Below, in pieces: positions 40,777 to 49,388 of a stretch of DNA of 64,000 nucleotides. Numbering within the stretch: the first letter of the stretch is position 1; each line of letters starts with the position of its first letter. The notes beneath the pieces are model-generated. The model worked only from the letters and a program-made list of their open reading frames with translations. It was not told the origin of the DNA and made no database searches. Source of the stretch: Candidatus Neomarinimicrobiota bacterium (GTDB lineage: Bacteria; Fidelibacterota; SORT01); the NCBI GenBank assembly GCA_022573815.1, contig JACZTG010000003.1, positions 1-64,000 of the forward strand. The letters run 5' to 3'. Position numbers and translations under genes: made by a program.

Positions 40777-42111
40777 TCAGACTGTCTCGGTTTTAGTTTC
40801 CTCTCCGTTGGTATGGACGTTATTCTTAATCCATTCCGTAGTTACGCTCTTAGGTCTTTCGAGCGGAAGTCCAAGCGCTCTCGACCAAATTGAAGAGGCG
40901 AGCACTCCCATAGCTCTTGACACTCCGAACATAACTGTATAATAATCGTATTCCTTTACTCCGTAATGCCATTGTAAACATCCGGAATGGGCATCAACAT
41001 TAGGCCATGGGTTCTTTGCCTTGCCATGTTCCCTGAGCGCATCCGGGACTACCTCATAGACCAAGCTGACTATCTGGAATAATTCGTCATCAGGCAGATG
41101 CCGCAGAGCGAATTCACGCTGCGCAGTATAACGAGGATCCGTTTTTCTTAATACAGCATGACCGTAACCGGGGATAACCTGACCATTATTTAGGGTTTCC
41201 CAAACATGTTTCGTCAATTGTTCTTTCGAGGGGACTCCTCCTCCAAGTGTTTTCTGTAACTGCTGAATCCAGATCAGCACCTCCTGATTTGCTAATCCGT
41301 GCAGTGGACCTGCGAGAGCGTCCATAGCGCCTGAGAGACTGTAATATGCGTCAGAGAGTGTTGAACCGACTAAATGAGCGGAATGAGCCGAAGCGTTGCC
41401 ACCTTCATGGTCGGCATGGATTGTAAGATATAACCTCATCAGTTCTTTATATTCGGGATCTTCAATTCCCATCATATGTGCGTAATTTGCCGCCCAATCA
41501 AGATTTTCGTCAGAATGAATTCTAACACCGTCCTTGAATGAACGACGATAAATATATGCGGCGATTGTAGGAAGTTTGCCAAGCAGATTCATTGTATCCT
41601 CATATTGAGCATCCCAATAATCTTCTTTTTGCATTCCTTCATGATACCGTTTTGAGAAAACCGATTCAGGCTGAAGCGCTAAAATTCCAATGGATAATTG
41701 TGTCATAGGATGAGTATCTTTCGGAAGACCGTCAATTACGTCAAACAGATATTGAGGAACTTCTCGCCTATCCATCCACTCACTGCCAACATCTTTAGCA
41801 TCTTCTTCGGTCGGCATATCGCCTGTCAGCAATAAATAGAACAACCCTTCCGGCAGAGGTTCTTCTCCTCCGGCTGCCTTCGGCAGAAGTTTTTGTAAAT
41901 TAGGAATCGTACAACCCCGAAATCTAATCCCTTCTTCCGGATCGAGAGCAGATGGTTCCCAGACCATACATTTTATACCTCTCATCCCTCCGTAAGCCTG
42001 CGATACGGTCACATCGCCAATTTTTATGTTTCCAAACTCTTTGATGAGCTCTTTTACCTCTTTTCGTTTAGGCTCAATCTTTGAGAAAAGTTTTTCTTTT
42101 AACGTGGACAT
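40777..42111 (-). CDS. gltA: Citrate synthase, eukaryotic-like type
   Basis: This full-length enzyme of about 444 residues has the catalytic histidine and aspartate blocks DALAGPLHGLANQEVL, VIPGYGHAVLRKTDPRY and NVDAHSGCLQWHYG. The N terminus (IKIGDVTVSQAYGGMRGIK and FRGCTIPNLQKLLP) is of the mitochondrial type rather than the E. coli type. It makes citrate from oxaloacetate and acetyl-CoA for the TCA cycle. The start is taken as ATG at 42111, 5 bp after GGAGG; a TTG at 42123 overlaps that ribosome site. It shows that the short citrate synthase-fold protein at 21938 has a different job. Confidence 0.93.
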   Translation of the reverse strand: MSTLKEKLFSKIEPKRKEVKELIKEFGNIKIGDVTVSQAYGGMRGIKCMVWEPSALDPEEGIRFRGCTIPNLQKLLPKAAGGEEPLPEGLFYLLLTGDMPTEEDAKDVGSEWMDRREVPQYLFDVIDGLPKDTHPMTQLSIGILALQPESVFSKRYHEGMQKEDYWDAQYEDTMNLLGKLPTIAAYIYRRSFKDGVRIHSDENLDWAANYAHMMGIEDPEYKELMRLYLTIHADHEGGNASAHSAHLVGSTLSDAYYSLSGAMDALAGPLHGLANQEVLIWIQQLQKTLGGGVPSKEQLTKHVWETLNNGQVIPGYGHAVLRKTDPRYTAQREFALRHLPDDELFQIVSLVYEVVPDALREHGKAKNPWPNVDAHSGCLQWHYGVKEYDYYTVMFGVSRAMGVLASSIWSRALGLPLERPKSVTTEWIKNNVHTNGEETKTETV

Positions 42112-42360
42112 CAATTCCTCCAAAACAACGACATTGAATTCTTTACTGATTATACTTCAAAACCCTGATTTAGTTTCGAATCCAAGCCGATAATTACAAT
42201 TTTCCTTACTCTGATTTTCATCTCAAGTAAGGACATTATTTCACACCCCCGACATGAGGTAGCCCTCTCGTGAGGCTAAGTTAAGCAAGTCTTATATTTT
42301 AATCAATAGGTGAACGGAAATAAATGATAAAAATTAAAAGATGCTTAAGGAAATACTATT

Positions 42361-42549
42361 TTAGTAACGCTCATCTTCCCAATAGCTTTTTTGTTCATCT
42401 ATCATACGAGAAATCAGTCGCGCGATTTTCCGTTTATCGGATGATAGTCGGATGGTCACTTCTTCATCCAAACTCGAACATTTTTTCATAATCATTTCGA
42501 GTTCTTCCAATTCCTCTTTTTCAAGTTCAATACTTAGTTTAGCTCTCAT
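42361..42549 (-). CDS. Small charged hypothetical protein
   Basis: 62 residues, highly charged and helical (ELEKEELEELEMIMKKCS ... KIARLISRMIDEQKSYW). No family is recognised. It has a good GAGGAT ribosome site and lies 19 bp downstream of the 3-methyladenine glycosylase gene on the same strand, which supports it being a real, co-transcribed gene. The helical amphipathic pattern suggests a small dimer or a protein-binding peptide. Confidence 0.5.
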   Translation of the reverse strand: MRAKLSIELEKEELEELEMIMKKCSSLDEEVTIRLSSDKRKIARLISRMIDEQKSYWEDERY

Positions 42550-42568
42550 AAAAATATTATCCTCTTCT

Positions 42569-43111
42569 TCAATTACTTATAAATTTATTGTCCTTAATAT
42601 AAAACCGCCACTCAAGGTCAGTGGCTTTGCTGATGCCTATTCGTGTGCTACTGACGATTTCAGGTCTAAAATTTCTTTCATAAAGAGATATAGCCTCACC
42701 AATCATTTTATTGTTCTGATCAGGACCAATTCCAAAAGCCTGACAAAGCTTACCCGGACCATTAGTGAGGTTTTTCATTTTCTCGGTCTTTCGACGTTTT
42801 TGCATGACTTCTATACCTTCTATCGGTTCCAATGCTCTTATCAGCACTGCCCCGATACCATTTTTTTCTGTCGTAAAATTCAGGAGATGATACATCCCGT
42901 AGTTCAGATAGATGTAAACTTGTCCGTAGCTGTTCGCAAGCGCCCTGCCCTTAATTTTGCGAGTCTTGAAATGAGAAGCGTCATCGGTTTTGTAAGCCTC
43001 AGTCTCCACAATCATCCCCCGACATTCTCCAAAAGCGATTTCTACACCAAGAAGGTTTTTTGCGACTTCAAGAGTTTCGCCTGCGAAGAAGTCTTTATAT
43101 AATATTTTCAT
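42569..43111 (-). CDS. DNA-3-methyladenine glycosylase (AAG/MPG type)
   Basis: The 180-residue protein matches the AAG/MPG family: LLGVEIAFGECRGMIVETEAY, NSYGQVYIYLNYGMYHLLNF, GAVLIRALEP and LTNGPGKLCQAFGI. The glutamate in IVETEAY is the catalytic base, and the tyrosine in YIYLNYGMY intercalates into DNA. It cuts damaged purines from DNA. Its start overlaps the end of the SDR gene by 4 bp, so they are coupled. The family fold is normal in length. Confidence 0.9.
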   Translation of the reverse strand: MKILYKDFFAGETLEVAKNLLGVEIAFGECRGMIVETEAYKTDDASHFKTRKIKGRALANSYGQVYIYLNYGMYHLLNFTTEKNGIGAVLIRALEPIEGIEVMQKRRKTEKMKNLTNGPGKLCQAFGIGPDQNNKMIGEAISLYERNFRPEIVSSTRIGISKATDLEWRFYIKDNKFISN

Positions 43112-43839
43112 GCAAGAAGGCGTCCGCCTTCAACAGGAATTAGCGCGCCTGTGATGAAATCGGAACCTTCAATGAGAAACTGAACAGTGGCGGCTATGTC
43201 GTCGGGAGAGCCGATTCGTTTGACGAGTGTGGAGTCAGCGATTTTCTTCGTTTGCTCTTCTGAATAACCTTCAGGAAGTAAAATCGGACCGGGCAATATG
43301 CAGTTTACCTGTATGGTCGGCGCTAATTCAACAGCCAGAACTTTCGTCATTGTCATAACGCCGCCTTTAGCGACGAAATAAGGGAGATAATTTTTATAAG
43401 GGCGGTTTGCGGCCCAATCACCGAACGTGATAATTTTTCCGCCGCCTTGTTTAAGCATTATCTCTGATGCTGCTTTGGCGCACAGCCATGTCCCTTTTAA
43501 GTCAACTGACATCTGAAAGTCCCAATTTTCTTCTGTGATTTCGCTATATGCTGTAGGTTTGAAATAAGATGCCATTGTAACCAGCACATCTAACGAACCG
43601 AACTCGTTTGTAACCGTCTCAATCATACTATTTACTTCGTCAGATTTAGTAATATCGGCTTTCACAGAAATCGCTTTTGCTCCATTAGCTGTGAGTTCGT
43701 TCACGAGGGATTCAGCCTCTGAAGCGGAGCTGTTATAATGAGCGGCGATATTTGCTCCGCTAAGAGAAAGTTTTTTTGCAACCGTCTGTCCGACTCTTTT
43801 CGTGCCGGTGATAAGGACAGTTTTTCCTTTAATATCCAA
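43108..43839 (-). CDS. Short-chain dehydrogenase/reductase, pteridine reductase-like
   Basis: The 243-residue SDR has the cofactor motif VLITGTKRVGQTVAKKL, with TKR/VG as in pteridine reductases (FolM/PTR1). It has the active-site pair Y-x3-K in YLPYFVAKGGV and the end ITGALIPVEGGRLLA. The usual serine before the tyrosine is replaced in IITFGDWAAN by aspartate, as in PTR1-like enzymes. A role in reducing dihydropterin is possible. It lies between the ABC exporter and the glycosylase genes. Confidence 0.78.
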   Translation of the reverse strand: MDIKGKTVLITGTKRVGQTVAKKLSLSGANIAAHYNSSASEAESLVNELTANGAKAISVKADITKSDEVNSMIETVTNEFGSLDVLVTMASYFKPTAYSEITEENWDFQMSVDLKGTWLCAKAASEIMLKQGGGKIITFGDWAANRPYKNYLPYFVAKGGVMTMTKVLAVELAPTIQVNCILPGPILLPEGYSEEQTKKIADSTLVKRIGSPDDIAATVQFLIEGSDFITGALIPVEGGRLLA

Positions 43840-43855
43840 TGCTATTCGCCAAAAA

Positions 43856-44608
43856 TTAAGTTCTCAGTTTATAACCGATTTTAAACAGATACAAACTAAT
43901 TGAGCCGAGTAATAAACTGGAAAACAGCGTCGTGATAATAGCAGTTCCAAGATTGATGTCGCCAACTCCTATCATCCCGAATCTTAAGCCGTTTACCATA
44001 TAAACTATGGGATTGAACAATGAAACTTTAGCCCAAAACGGCGGTAACATACTTGTTGAGTAAAAAACTCCTCCCAGATATACAAGCGGTGTTATCAGAT
44101 AAGTCTGAAAAATTCCGAGATGCTCGAATTTTTCCGCCCATAACCCCGTTAATAAGCCGAGCTGAGCGAAAACTATGCTTACGAAGACTATGAAAAAAGT
44201 AACAATATAATAGTTGTTAATTTGAATATCCATAAGCAGTAAACCGGCCGCTAAAGTCACTACTCCGACTATCAATCCGCGCACCATTCCACCCAGCACT
44301 ATAGCCGTTACCATCTCGAAATATGAAAGCGGAGAAGTCAGTATATCAGCTATGTTACCTTGAAACTTGGACATAAAAAGCGATGAGGAAGTATTCATAT
44401 AAGAGGAATTTATAACTCCCATCATCATCAATCCGGGAAAGATATATTGCATATATGTCACCCCTTCGATATCGCTTATCCTTGAGCCGATGGAATATCC
44501 GAAAATTGTGATATACAGAAGTGCGGACATAAATGGAGGAACTAAAGTCTGATTTGGGAGGCTTAAAAATCGGATGATCTCTCTTTTCAGAAGAGTCCAA
44601 AAGCCGAT
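43856..44608 (-). CDS. ABC-2 type transporter permease
   Basis: This integral membrane protein has six hydrophobic segments and ABC-2 signatures (LLKREIIRFLSLPNQTLVPP, YMQYIFPGLMMMGVINSSYM, LITPLVYLGGVFYSTSMLP). It is the export channel for the ATPase gene upstream. Counting from 44608 gives about 250 residues, normal for the family. There the codon is ATC, sharing its A with the ATPase stop (TAATC). The first standard start codons, TTG at 44755 or ATG at 44788, would overlap the ATPase gene by about 150-180 bp and add non-conserved sequence. The ATC start is therefore preferred, but is unproven. Confidence 0.75.
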   Translation of the reverse strand: MGFWTLLKREIIRFLSLPNQTLVPPFMSALLYITIFGYSIGSRISDIEGVTYMQYIFPGLMMMGVINSSYMNTSSSLFMSKFQGNIADILTSPLSYFEMVTAIVLGGMVRGLIVGVVTLAAGLLLMDIQINNYYIVTFFIVFVSIVFAQLGLLTGLWAEKFEHLGIFQTYLITPLVYLGGVFYSTSMLPPFWAKVSLFNPIVYMVNGLRFGMIGVGDINLGTAIITTLFSSLLLGSISLYLFKIGYKLRT

Positions 44609-45540
44609 TAGTTTACTTTCGTTGTACTCCCCGTGAGCCTGAGAAAAATGTCCTCCAATTTTCCTGACACTGTCTTCAGGTCTTCCACTTCTATGCTCGA
44701 GTTCACCAGAGCCTTCAACAGCCCCGACATCGTTTGATTTTTCTTGTCGAGACAAAGCGTCAACTTTCCCTCTTTCGATTTCTTGCATTCATACTCCTTT
44801 AACTCTTCCGGTATAACATCAACAGGTGATGAGGGTGTAATTTCTATCAATTGATAATCAATTTCCTTCATCAGTTCGTTTTTGTCAATATCCCGGATTA
44901 TTTTTCCTTTATGAATAATTGCGATTTTATCGCACAGCGCTTCGGCTTCTTCTATATAATGTGTCGTGAGGAGAATCGTGGTGCCGTTATTTCTCAATTC
45001 ATCCATAGATTTCCAGATTTTTCTACGGAGCTCAACATCTACACCGGCGGTAGGTTCGTCGAGAATCAGGAGCTTCGGTTTGTGCATCATTGCCCTTGCG
45101 ATAAGTAGTCTTCGTTTGAGGCCTCCGCTCAGGCGCCTGAACGGTAACTTCCGATGCTCCACCAAATCAAAATATTCGAGAAGTTCTTCAGCACGGGCTT
45201 TTCGTTCTTTTGACCTCATTCCAAAATATCCGCCCTGAAGATTCAGAACAGTTTCAGCTGGAAAGAAAAAATCGAGGTTCGGTTCCTGTGGCGAAAGACC
45301 CACCAATCTTCGTGCAGACCGATAATCTTTTACTACATCATTGCCGAATACACTCACGCTGCCGGATGTAATATTCGTTAGTCCTGTTATTATATTTATT
45401 GTAGTAGTTTTACCAGCGCCGTTCGGTCCGAGAAAACCGTAAAATTCACCTTCTTTTATGGTGAGGTCAATACCCGCTAATGCGACTTTTGAGCCATAGT
45501 TTTTTTTGAGATTATGTATCTCGAGAGCGTTAACTGACAA
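44608..45540 (-). CDS. ABC transporter ATP-binding protein (DrrA/CcmA-like)
   Basis: The 310-residue ATPase has Walker A (FLGPNGAGKTTTINII), the ABC signature (RLSGGLKRRLLIARAMMH), Walker B (LLILDEPTAGVD) and the switch histidine (LLTTHYIEEAEALCD). A C-terminal domain (about 230-310) is typical of drug- or lipid-type ABC-2 exporters. The permease gene follows on the same strand with a stop-start overlap. The exported substrate is unknown. Confidence 0.9.
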   Translation of the reverse strand: MSVNALEIHNLKKNYGSKVALAGIDLTIKEGEFYGFLGPNGAGKTTTINIITGLTNITSGSVSVFGNDVVKDYRSARRLVGLSPQEPNLDFFFPAETVLNLQGGYFGMRSKERKARAEELLEYFDLVEHRKLPFRRLSGGLKRRLLIARAMMHKPKLLILDEPTAGVDVELRRKIWKSMDELRNNGTTILLTTHYIEEAEALCDKIAIIHKGKIIRDIDKNELMKEIDYQLIEITPSSPVDVIPEELKEYECKKSKEGKLTLCLDKKNQTMSGLLKALVNSSIEVEDLKTVSGKLEDIFLRLTGSTTKVN

Positions 45541-45726
45541 AGTCTGATCCTTTCACATTTTACGGAAATGATGTTAAGCAGAAATTGATAGAATTTCAAC
45601 AGTAAAAAATCAATTATGGCTAAAGAAAATGTCGTCACTCAATAATGTGTAATACAGGATACCTTTTATTTATCGGAAAATTATATATATTTGTGTGGGA
45701 TGAATCACTCTCAAAAAATAAGAATA

Positions 45727-46818
45727 ATGAAAAGAATGCTGACAGCGCTGTTAATTATGACAGCAGTGTCTCTCACAACAATTGATTTGAATGCGCAGAC
45801 GCTGACTTGCGAGCAATGTGGAAATCCCATTCGGCCAGGAAATTATACGATGGTGGACGGGAAAGCCTATCATCCGGAGCACTTTCTTTGCGCTTTTTGC
45901 GGCAACCCGATTTTGGATACGCAGTTTTATAAAGATGGCGGGAATTATTATCATCCTGACCATTATGCTCAGCACATTGCTCCGAAATGCGCTTTTTGCG
46001 GACAACCGATTATCGGCGAATACATAAAATCAGAAGGGAAAACATATCATAAGGATCATTATGACCAGCATATTGCTTTAAAGTGCGATTTTTGCGGCTT
46101 AACAATAAACGGAGATTATACGAAAACTTTCTGGGGAGAGTCCTACCACAAGTATCATGACGGAAACGTTGATAAATGTGATTACTGTTCGCGCTATATT
46201 TCGGATTCGGGTACAGGCGGAGGAGTAAGGTATAATGACGGCAGAAATATTTGCGGAATATGTTTAGCGACAGTGGTAAATGATTACGCCTTAGCGCAGC
46301 ACCTTTTTCGTGATGTAAAAAAGGAACTGAGAGGATATGGTATTGATATTAATTGGGATGATATAGGGTTCTATCTTGTTGACAGAAATTACATTTCTCA
46401 GCTTTCAAATGAAAATCGGGTAATAGAGCAGCAAACAGGGTTTACTTATCATCGGTTTGAGACGCTTAACGGACAAATTCGCAGCAGAAAATTTGATGTT
46501 TACATTCTAAGCGGAATGCCCGAGATAAATTTTATATCGACTGCCGCACATGAATTGATGCACGTTTGGCTATATCTTAATGCATCGTATGATATGGATA
46601 AATCTTTAAGTGAAGGGAGCGCAAATTTCGCTTCATATCTTGTATTGAGAAATAGAAAAGTGGATAGGGCGAGGTTTCTGATAGAGAATCTTGAAAACGA
46701 CAGGGACCCGGTTTACGGAGACGGGTACAGAAGGGTGAAACAGTTTGTGGGAACAAGAGGGATGAACGGCTGGATCGGCTATCTAAAAAATAATCTTATC
46801 ATTCCCATAGGATATTGA
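45727..46818 (+). CDS. Secreted LIM-type zinc-finger protein with DA1-like metallopeptidase domain
   Basis: The protein starts with a signal peptide (MKRMLTALLIMTAVSLTTID) and has about three LIM-type zinc modules. Their CxxC knuckles read CEQC, CAFC, CAFC, CDFC, CDYC and CGIC, with YHPEHF and YYHPDHY histidines between them. A C-terminal domain follows with AAHELMHVWLYLNASYDM and DKSLSEGSANFASYLVL. HELMH (46549-46563) with a downstream Glu-Gly is the zinc site of the DA1 peptidase family, best known from plants. It should act outside the cytoplasm. Earlier in-frame starts (TTG 45691, ATG 45700) exist; 45727 gives the cleanest signal peptide. The target is unknown. Confidence 0.8.
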   Translation: MKRMLTALLIMTAVSLTTIDLNAQTLTCEQCGNPIRPGNYTMVDGKAYHPEHFLCAFCGNPILDTQFYKDGGNYYHPDHYAQHIAPKCAFCGQPIIGEYIKSEGKTYHKDHYDQHIALKCDFCGLTINGDYTKTFWGESYHKYHDGNVDKCDYCSRYISDSGTGGGVRYNDGRNICGICLATVVNDYALAQHLFRDVKKELRGYGIDINWDDIGFYLVDRNYISQLSNENRVIEQQTGFTYHRFETLNGQIRSRKFDVYILSGMPEINFISTAAHELMHVWLYLNASYDMDKSLSEGSANFASYLVLRNRKVDRARFLIENLENDRDPVYGDGYRRVKQFVGTRGMNGWIGYLKNNLIIPIGY

Positions 46819-46836
46819 GTCTCTGCAATGAAATAT

Positions 46837-47745
46837 TTATTTGCCGCTGTTGAACGAAAAGATATTTTTGATTATATAGCCGGCGATCTCCGGATTTTCT
46901 TTTAATCTGCGGGTCGAGTAAGCATACCATGCCTTACCGTAAGGTACATACACCCTAACCTGATGACCATCATCTAATATTTTCTTTCTAAGCTGTTCGC
47001 GAACGCCGTAAATCATTTGAAATTCATACTGTTCTTTGCCTAATCCAAGCTCATCAATTACGCGGTAAGCTTCATATACAATATGCTCGTCATGAGTGGC
47101 GATTCCCACATAGCTTCCGCCTTTAAACAATATTTCCAATAGGCGGACAAAGTTTTTTCTTATCATATCTTTATCTTTGAATGCGATTTTCTCTGATTCA
47201 ACGTAAATACCTTTACAAATCCTGATATTCGCTTTAATCTTTGACAGCTCCGTAACATCCGCCTCACTCCGTCGGAGGTATGCCTGAATCACCGTTCCTA
47301 CGTTCTGTTTCAAGGAAAGTAATTCGGAATGAATATCTAATGTCTTAGTCGTATAGGTGGATTCTTCCATATCAATACGAACGAAACTATCTGCTTCGGT
47401 TGCCAATGTTAGAAGCTCTTTGATATTCCTCAAACAGATTTTGTCGTCGATACCCATTCCCAACTGACTCAATTTTATAGATATGTTAGCATTTTGATTT
47501 CTCTCAATAATCGTTGAAAGGGCATCTTTGTAACCTGTAACATATTTTGCGGAATCTTCAATATCAATAAGGTGTTCGCCCAATATATTAACTGTGCAGA
47601 GATAACCCTCATCGTTAAGTCTTTCAATGGCATCTGTGGCTTCTTGAAGGCTTTCGCCTGCGATATATTTTTTAGCGAAATGACCTACCATCGATTTTGG
47701 TATAATGGGAATTAGGTTTGCAATGGCGGTGTTTATTATTCCCAT
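46837..47745 (-). CDS. Proline dehydrogenase
   Basis: The 302-residue TIM-barrel flavoenzyme matches stand-alone proline dehydrogenases: ISIKLSQLGMGID, FVRIDMEESTYTT, GTVIQAYLRRSEADV, ICKGIYVES, VGIATHDEHIV, FQMIYGVREQLRK and RVYVPYGKAWYAYSTRRLKENPE. The last block carries the substrate-binding arginines. It oxidises proline to pyrroline-5-carboxylate, passing electrons to FAD and then quinone. No delta-1-pyrroline-5-carboxylate dehydrogenase is adjacent. The gene diverges from the nuo cluster and converges with the LIM/DA1 gene. Confidence 0.88.
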   Translation of the reverse strand: MGIINTAIANLIPIIPKSMVGHFAKKYIAGESLQEATDAIERLNDEGYLCTVNILGEHLIDIEDSAKYVTGYKDALSTIIERNQNANISIKLSQLGMGIDDKICLRNIKELLTLATEADSFVRIDMEESTYTTKTLDIHSELLSLKQNVGTVIQAYLRRSEADVTELSKIKANIRICKGIYVESEKIAFKDKDMIRKNFVRLLEILFKGGSYVGIATHDEHIVYEAYRVIDELGLGKEQYEFQMIYGVREQLRKKILDDGHQVRVYVPYGKAWYAYSTRRLKENPEIAGYIIKNIFSFNSGK

Positions 47746-47877
47746 AGGTGTATTCTTAACAGATAATTCGATTTCATAACTGTTCCTAAATTATCATGCT
47801 GCTATAGTAATCACAAGATATATTGACCTTTGGGAACGACAGGGCACTTTTATGTTGAACACGCAACTCGAAATACC

Positions 47878-47906
47878 TTGACACTGTTTGGAGTCGGTAA
47901 TAAATT
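47878..47906 (+). promoter_or_regulatory. Sigma70-type promoter of the nuo cluster
   Basis: A perfect TTGACA (47878-47883) is followed by a 17-bp spacer and TAAATT (47901-47906). Transcription would start near 47913, 17 bp before the nuoA ATG, with AGAGGAT as ribosome site. The divergent proline dehydrogenase gene shares this 184-bp intergenic region. Confidence 0.65.
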
Positions 47907-47929
47907 AAGCGCCTTAATAGAGGATATTA

Positions 47930-48385
47930 ATGCTTTTTGATTTAGGTAGTGTTTTGATGTTCATGGTTACCGCGATGGTAATCGTGGGATTTACACTCTT
48001 GTTAGCCAAGGCGCTTCGTGCGGATAATCCCACTCCGGAAAAACTTACCGGATATGAATGCGGAGAAGATTCTATAGGCAGTAGTTGGGTTCAGTTTAAC
48101 ATCAGATTTTATGTAGTAGCCTTAATTTTCCTTATTTTTGAAGTCGAAATAGTCTTCCTTTATCCCTGGGCTATAGTGTTCAAAGAAATGGGATTTATCA
48201 CTTTTATTGAAATGATGATTTTTGTGGGTGTCCTCCTTATAGGACTCGCATATGTTTGGGTGAAAGGTGATCTTAGTTGGGTCCTGCCAAAGCAGAAATA
48301 CAGCGCTGATTTTGATTATTCAAACATTCCGAGATTTAAAGCGCCCAAGAAAAAAGAAAGCCGCAAATTAGAAGCGGTAGAATAA
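47930..48385 (+). CDS. nuoA: NADH-quinone oxidoreductase subunit A
   Basis: This 151-residue membrane protein has three hydrophobic helices and the NuoA signature block YECGEDSIGSSWVQFNIRFY, followed by FLIFEVEIVFLYPWAIVF. The cysteine-containing loop faces the quinone site at the junction of the membrane and peripheral arms. It has a charged C-terminal tail of about 40 residues, longer than in the second copy at 58701. It is the first gene of an 11-gene operon. Confidence 0.93.
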   Translation: MLFDLGSVLMFMVTAMVIVGFTLLLAKALRADNPTPEKLTGYECGEDSIGSSWVQFNIRFYVVALIFLIFEVEIVFLYPWAIVFKEMGFITFIEMMIFVGVLLIGLAYVWVKGDLSWVLPKQKYSADFDYSNIPRFKAPKKKESRKLEAVE

Positions 48386-48400
48386 GAAAAGAGGAAAACT

Positions 48401-48892
48401 TTGGGTATAATTGAAAATAAATTCCGTGATAATATTATAATTACAAGTGCGGACAAATTTATGAACTGGGCGCGGTTATCTTCCCTTTGGCCGATTACTT
48501 TTGGAATCGCCTGCTGCGCTATCGAAATGATGGCTACTGCTGCATCCCGTTATGATCAGGACAGACTTGGAGTGCTTCCAAGGCCTTCTCCCCGACAATC
48601 TGACCTAATGATAGTTGCGGGTACTGTGACATTTAAAATGGCGACACGGATTCAAAAGCTCTATGAGCAAATGCCCGACCCAAAATATGTTATAGCAATG
48701 GGATGTTGTGCCACATCGGGCGGCCCTTACTGGAATCACGGTTATCACGTTATGAAAGGTGTTGATCAGGCAATTCCCGTTGATGTATATGTTCCCGGTT
48801 GCCCCCCGCGGCCTGAATCACTGCTTGAAGGTTTTATAAAATTGCAGGATAAAATAAGGCGCGAGTCTATCGCTACCACTCAAGCCGCTTGA
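48401..48892 (+). CDS. nuoB: NADH-quinone oxidoreductase subunit B
   Basis: The 163-residue subunit has the four N2 cluster cysteines: the pair in [12 protein letters not shown], one in [11 protein letters not shown] and one in [12 protein letters not shown]2 is the last Fe-S cluster before quinone. It starts at TTG with GAGGAAAAC upstream, 15 bp after nuoA. It differs clearly from the isolated nuoB at 5578, in line with two distinct complexes. Confidence 0.93.
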   Translation: MGIIENKFRDNIIITSADKFMNWARLSSLWPITFGIACCAIEMMATAASRYDQDRLGVLPRPSPRQSDLMIVAGTVTFKMATRIQKLYEQMPDPKYVIAMGCCATSGGPYWNHGYHVMKGVDQAIPVDVYVPGCPPRPESLLEGFIKLQDKIRRESIATTQAA

Positions 48893-48893
48893 A

Positions 48894-49385
48894 ATGACAT
48901 CAAGCGATGTAATAAAAGAAGTAGAACTGAAATTTCCTGATAAGGTAAAGACCACCGAGCAGGAAGGGTTGGAACCGTTTATCACGGTAAATTCTGATTT
49001 AATCATACAAGTTTGTAGTTATCTGAAATTAGAAAAGAACCTTGATTTCACATCACTCGTCTGTATTTCCGGAGTGGATTTTGATGAAAATATGGAAGTC
49101 GTCTATCATCTGCACTCTTTAAGACACAATCACTCCATTACTATCAAGGTAGAGCTTCCGAGAGATAAACCGAGCATACCTTCAGTTACTGCGATATGGA
49201 AAGCAGCGGATTGGTACGAGAGGGAAACATTCGATTTGTTCGGAATCAATTTTGAGGATCATCCCAATCTCAAGAGACTTTTATTGCCTGATGATTGGGA
49301 AGGATACCCTTTAAGAAAAGATCATGTAGATGCCGAAGAATATCGAGGATGGACAATTCGAAAAATTAAAGAAGGAAATGTTTAA
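48894..49385 (+). CDS. nuoC: NADH-quinone oxidoreductase subunit C
   Basis: The 163-residue protein ends with the NuoC hallmark WYERETFDLFGINFEDHPNLKRLLLP in two parts (ERETFDLFGI and HPNLKRLLLPDDWEGYPLRK). This peripheral-arm subunit packs against NuoD and NuoB. It follows nuoB by 1 bp and is followed by nuoD after 3 bp. Confidence 0.92.
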   Translation: MTSSDVIKEVELKFPDKVKTTEQEGLEPFITVNSDLIIQVCSYLKLEKNLDFTSLVCISGVDFDENMEVVYHLHSLRHNHSITIKVELPRDKPSIPSVTAIWKAADWYERETFDLFGINFEDHPNLKRLLLPDDWEGYPLRKDHVDAEEYRGWTIRKIKEGNV

Positions 49386-49388
49386 TTA

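Noticed and set aside
42262-42280. Small hairpin between the 62-residue gene and citrate synthase
   Set aside because: Needs a bulged base, has no T-rich tail, and could not be tied to either gene with confidence.
45686-45693. TATATTTG resembling a Bacteroidota -7 element (TAnnTTTG) before the LIM/DA1 gene
   Set aside because: No matching TTTG element at the required upstream distance, and all other promoters seen here are of the ordinary sigma70 form. The region is simply AT-rich.
37995-47745. A proline-use unit joining the SSS symporter and proline dehydrogenase
   Set aside because: The genes are 7-8 kb apart with unrelated genes between, and the symporter shows no residue pattern that I can tie to proline.
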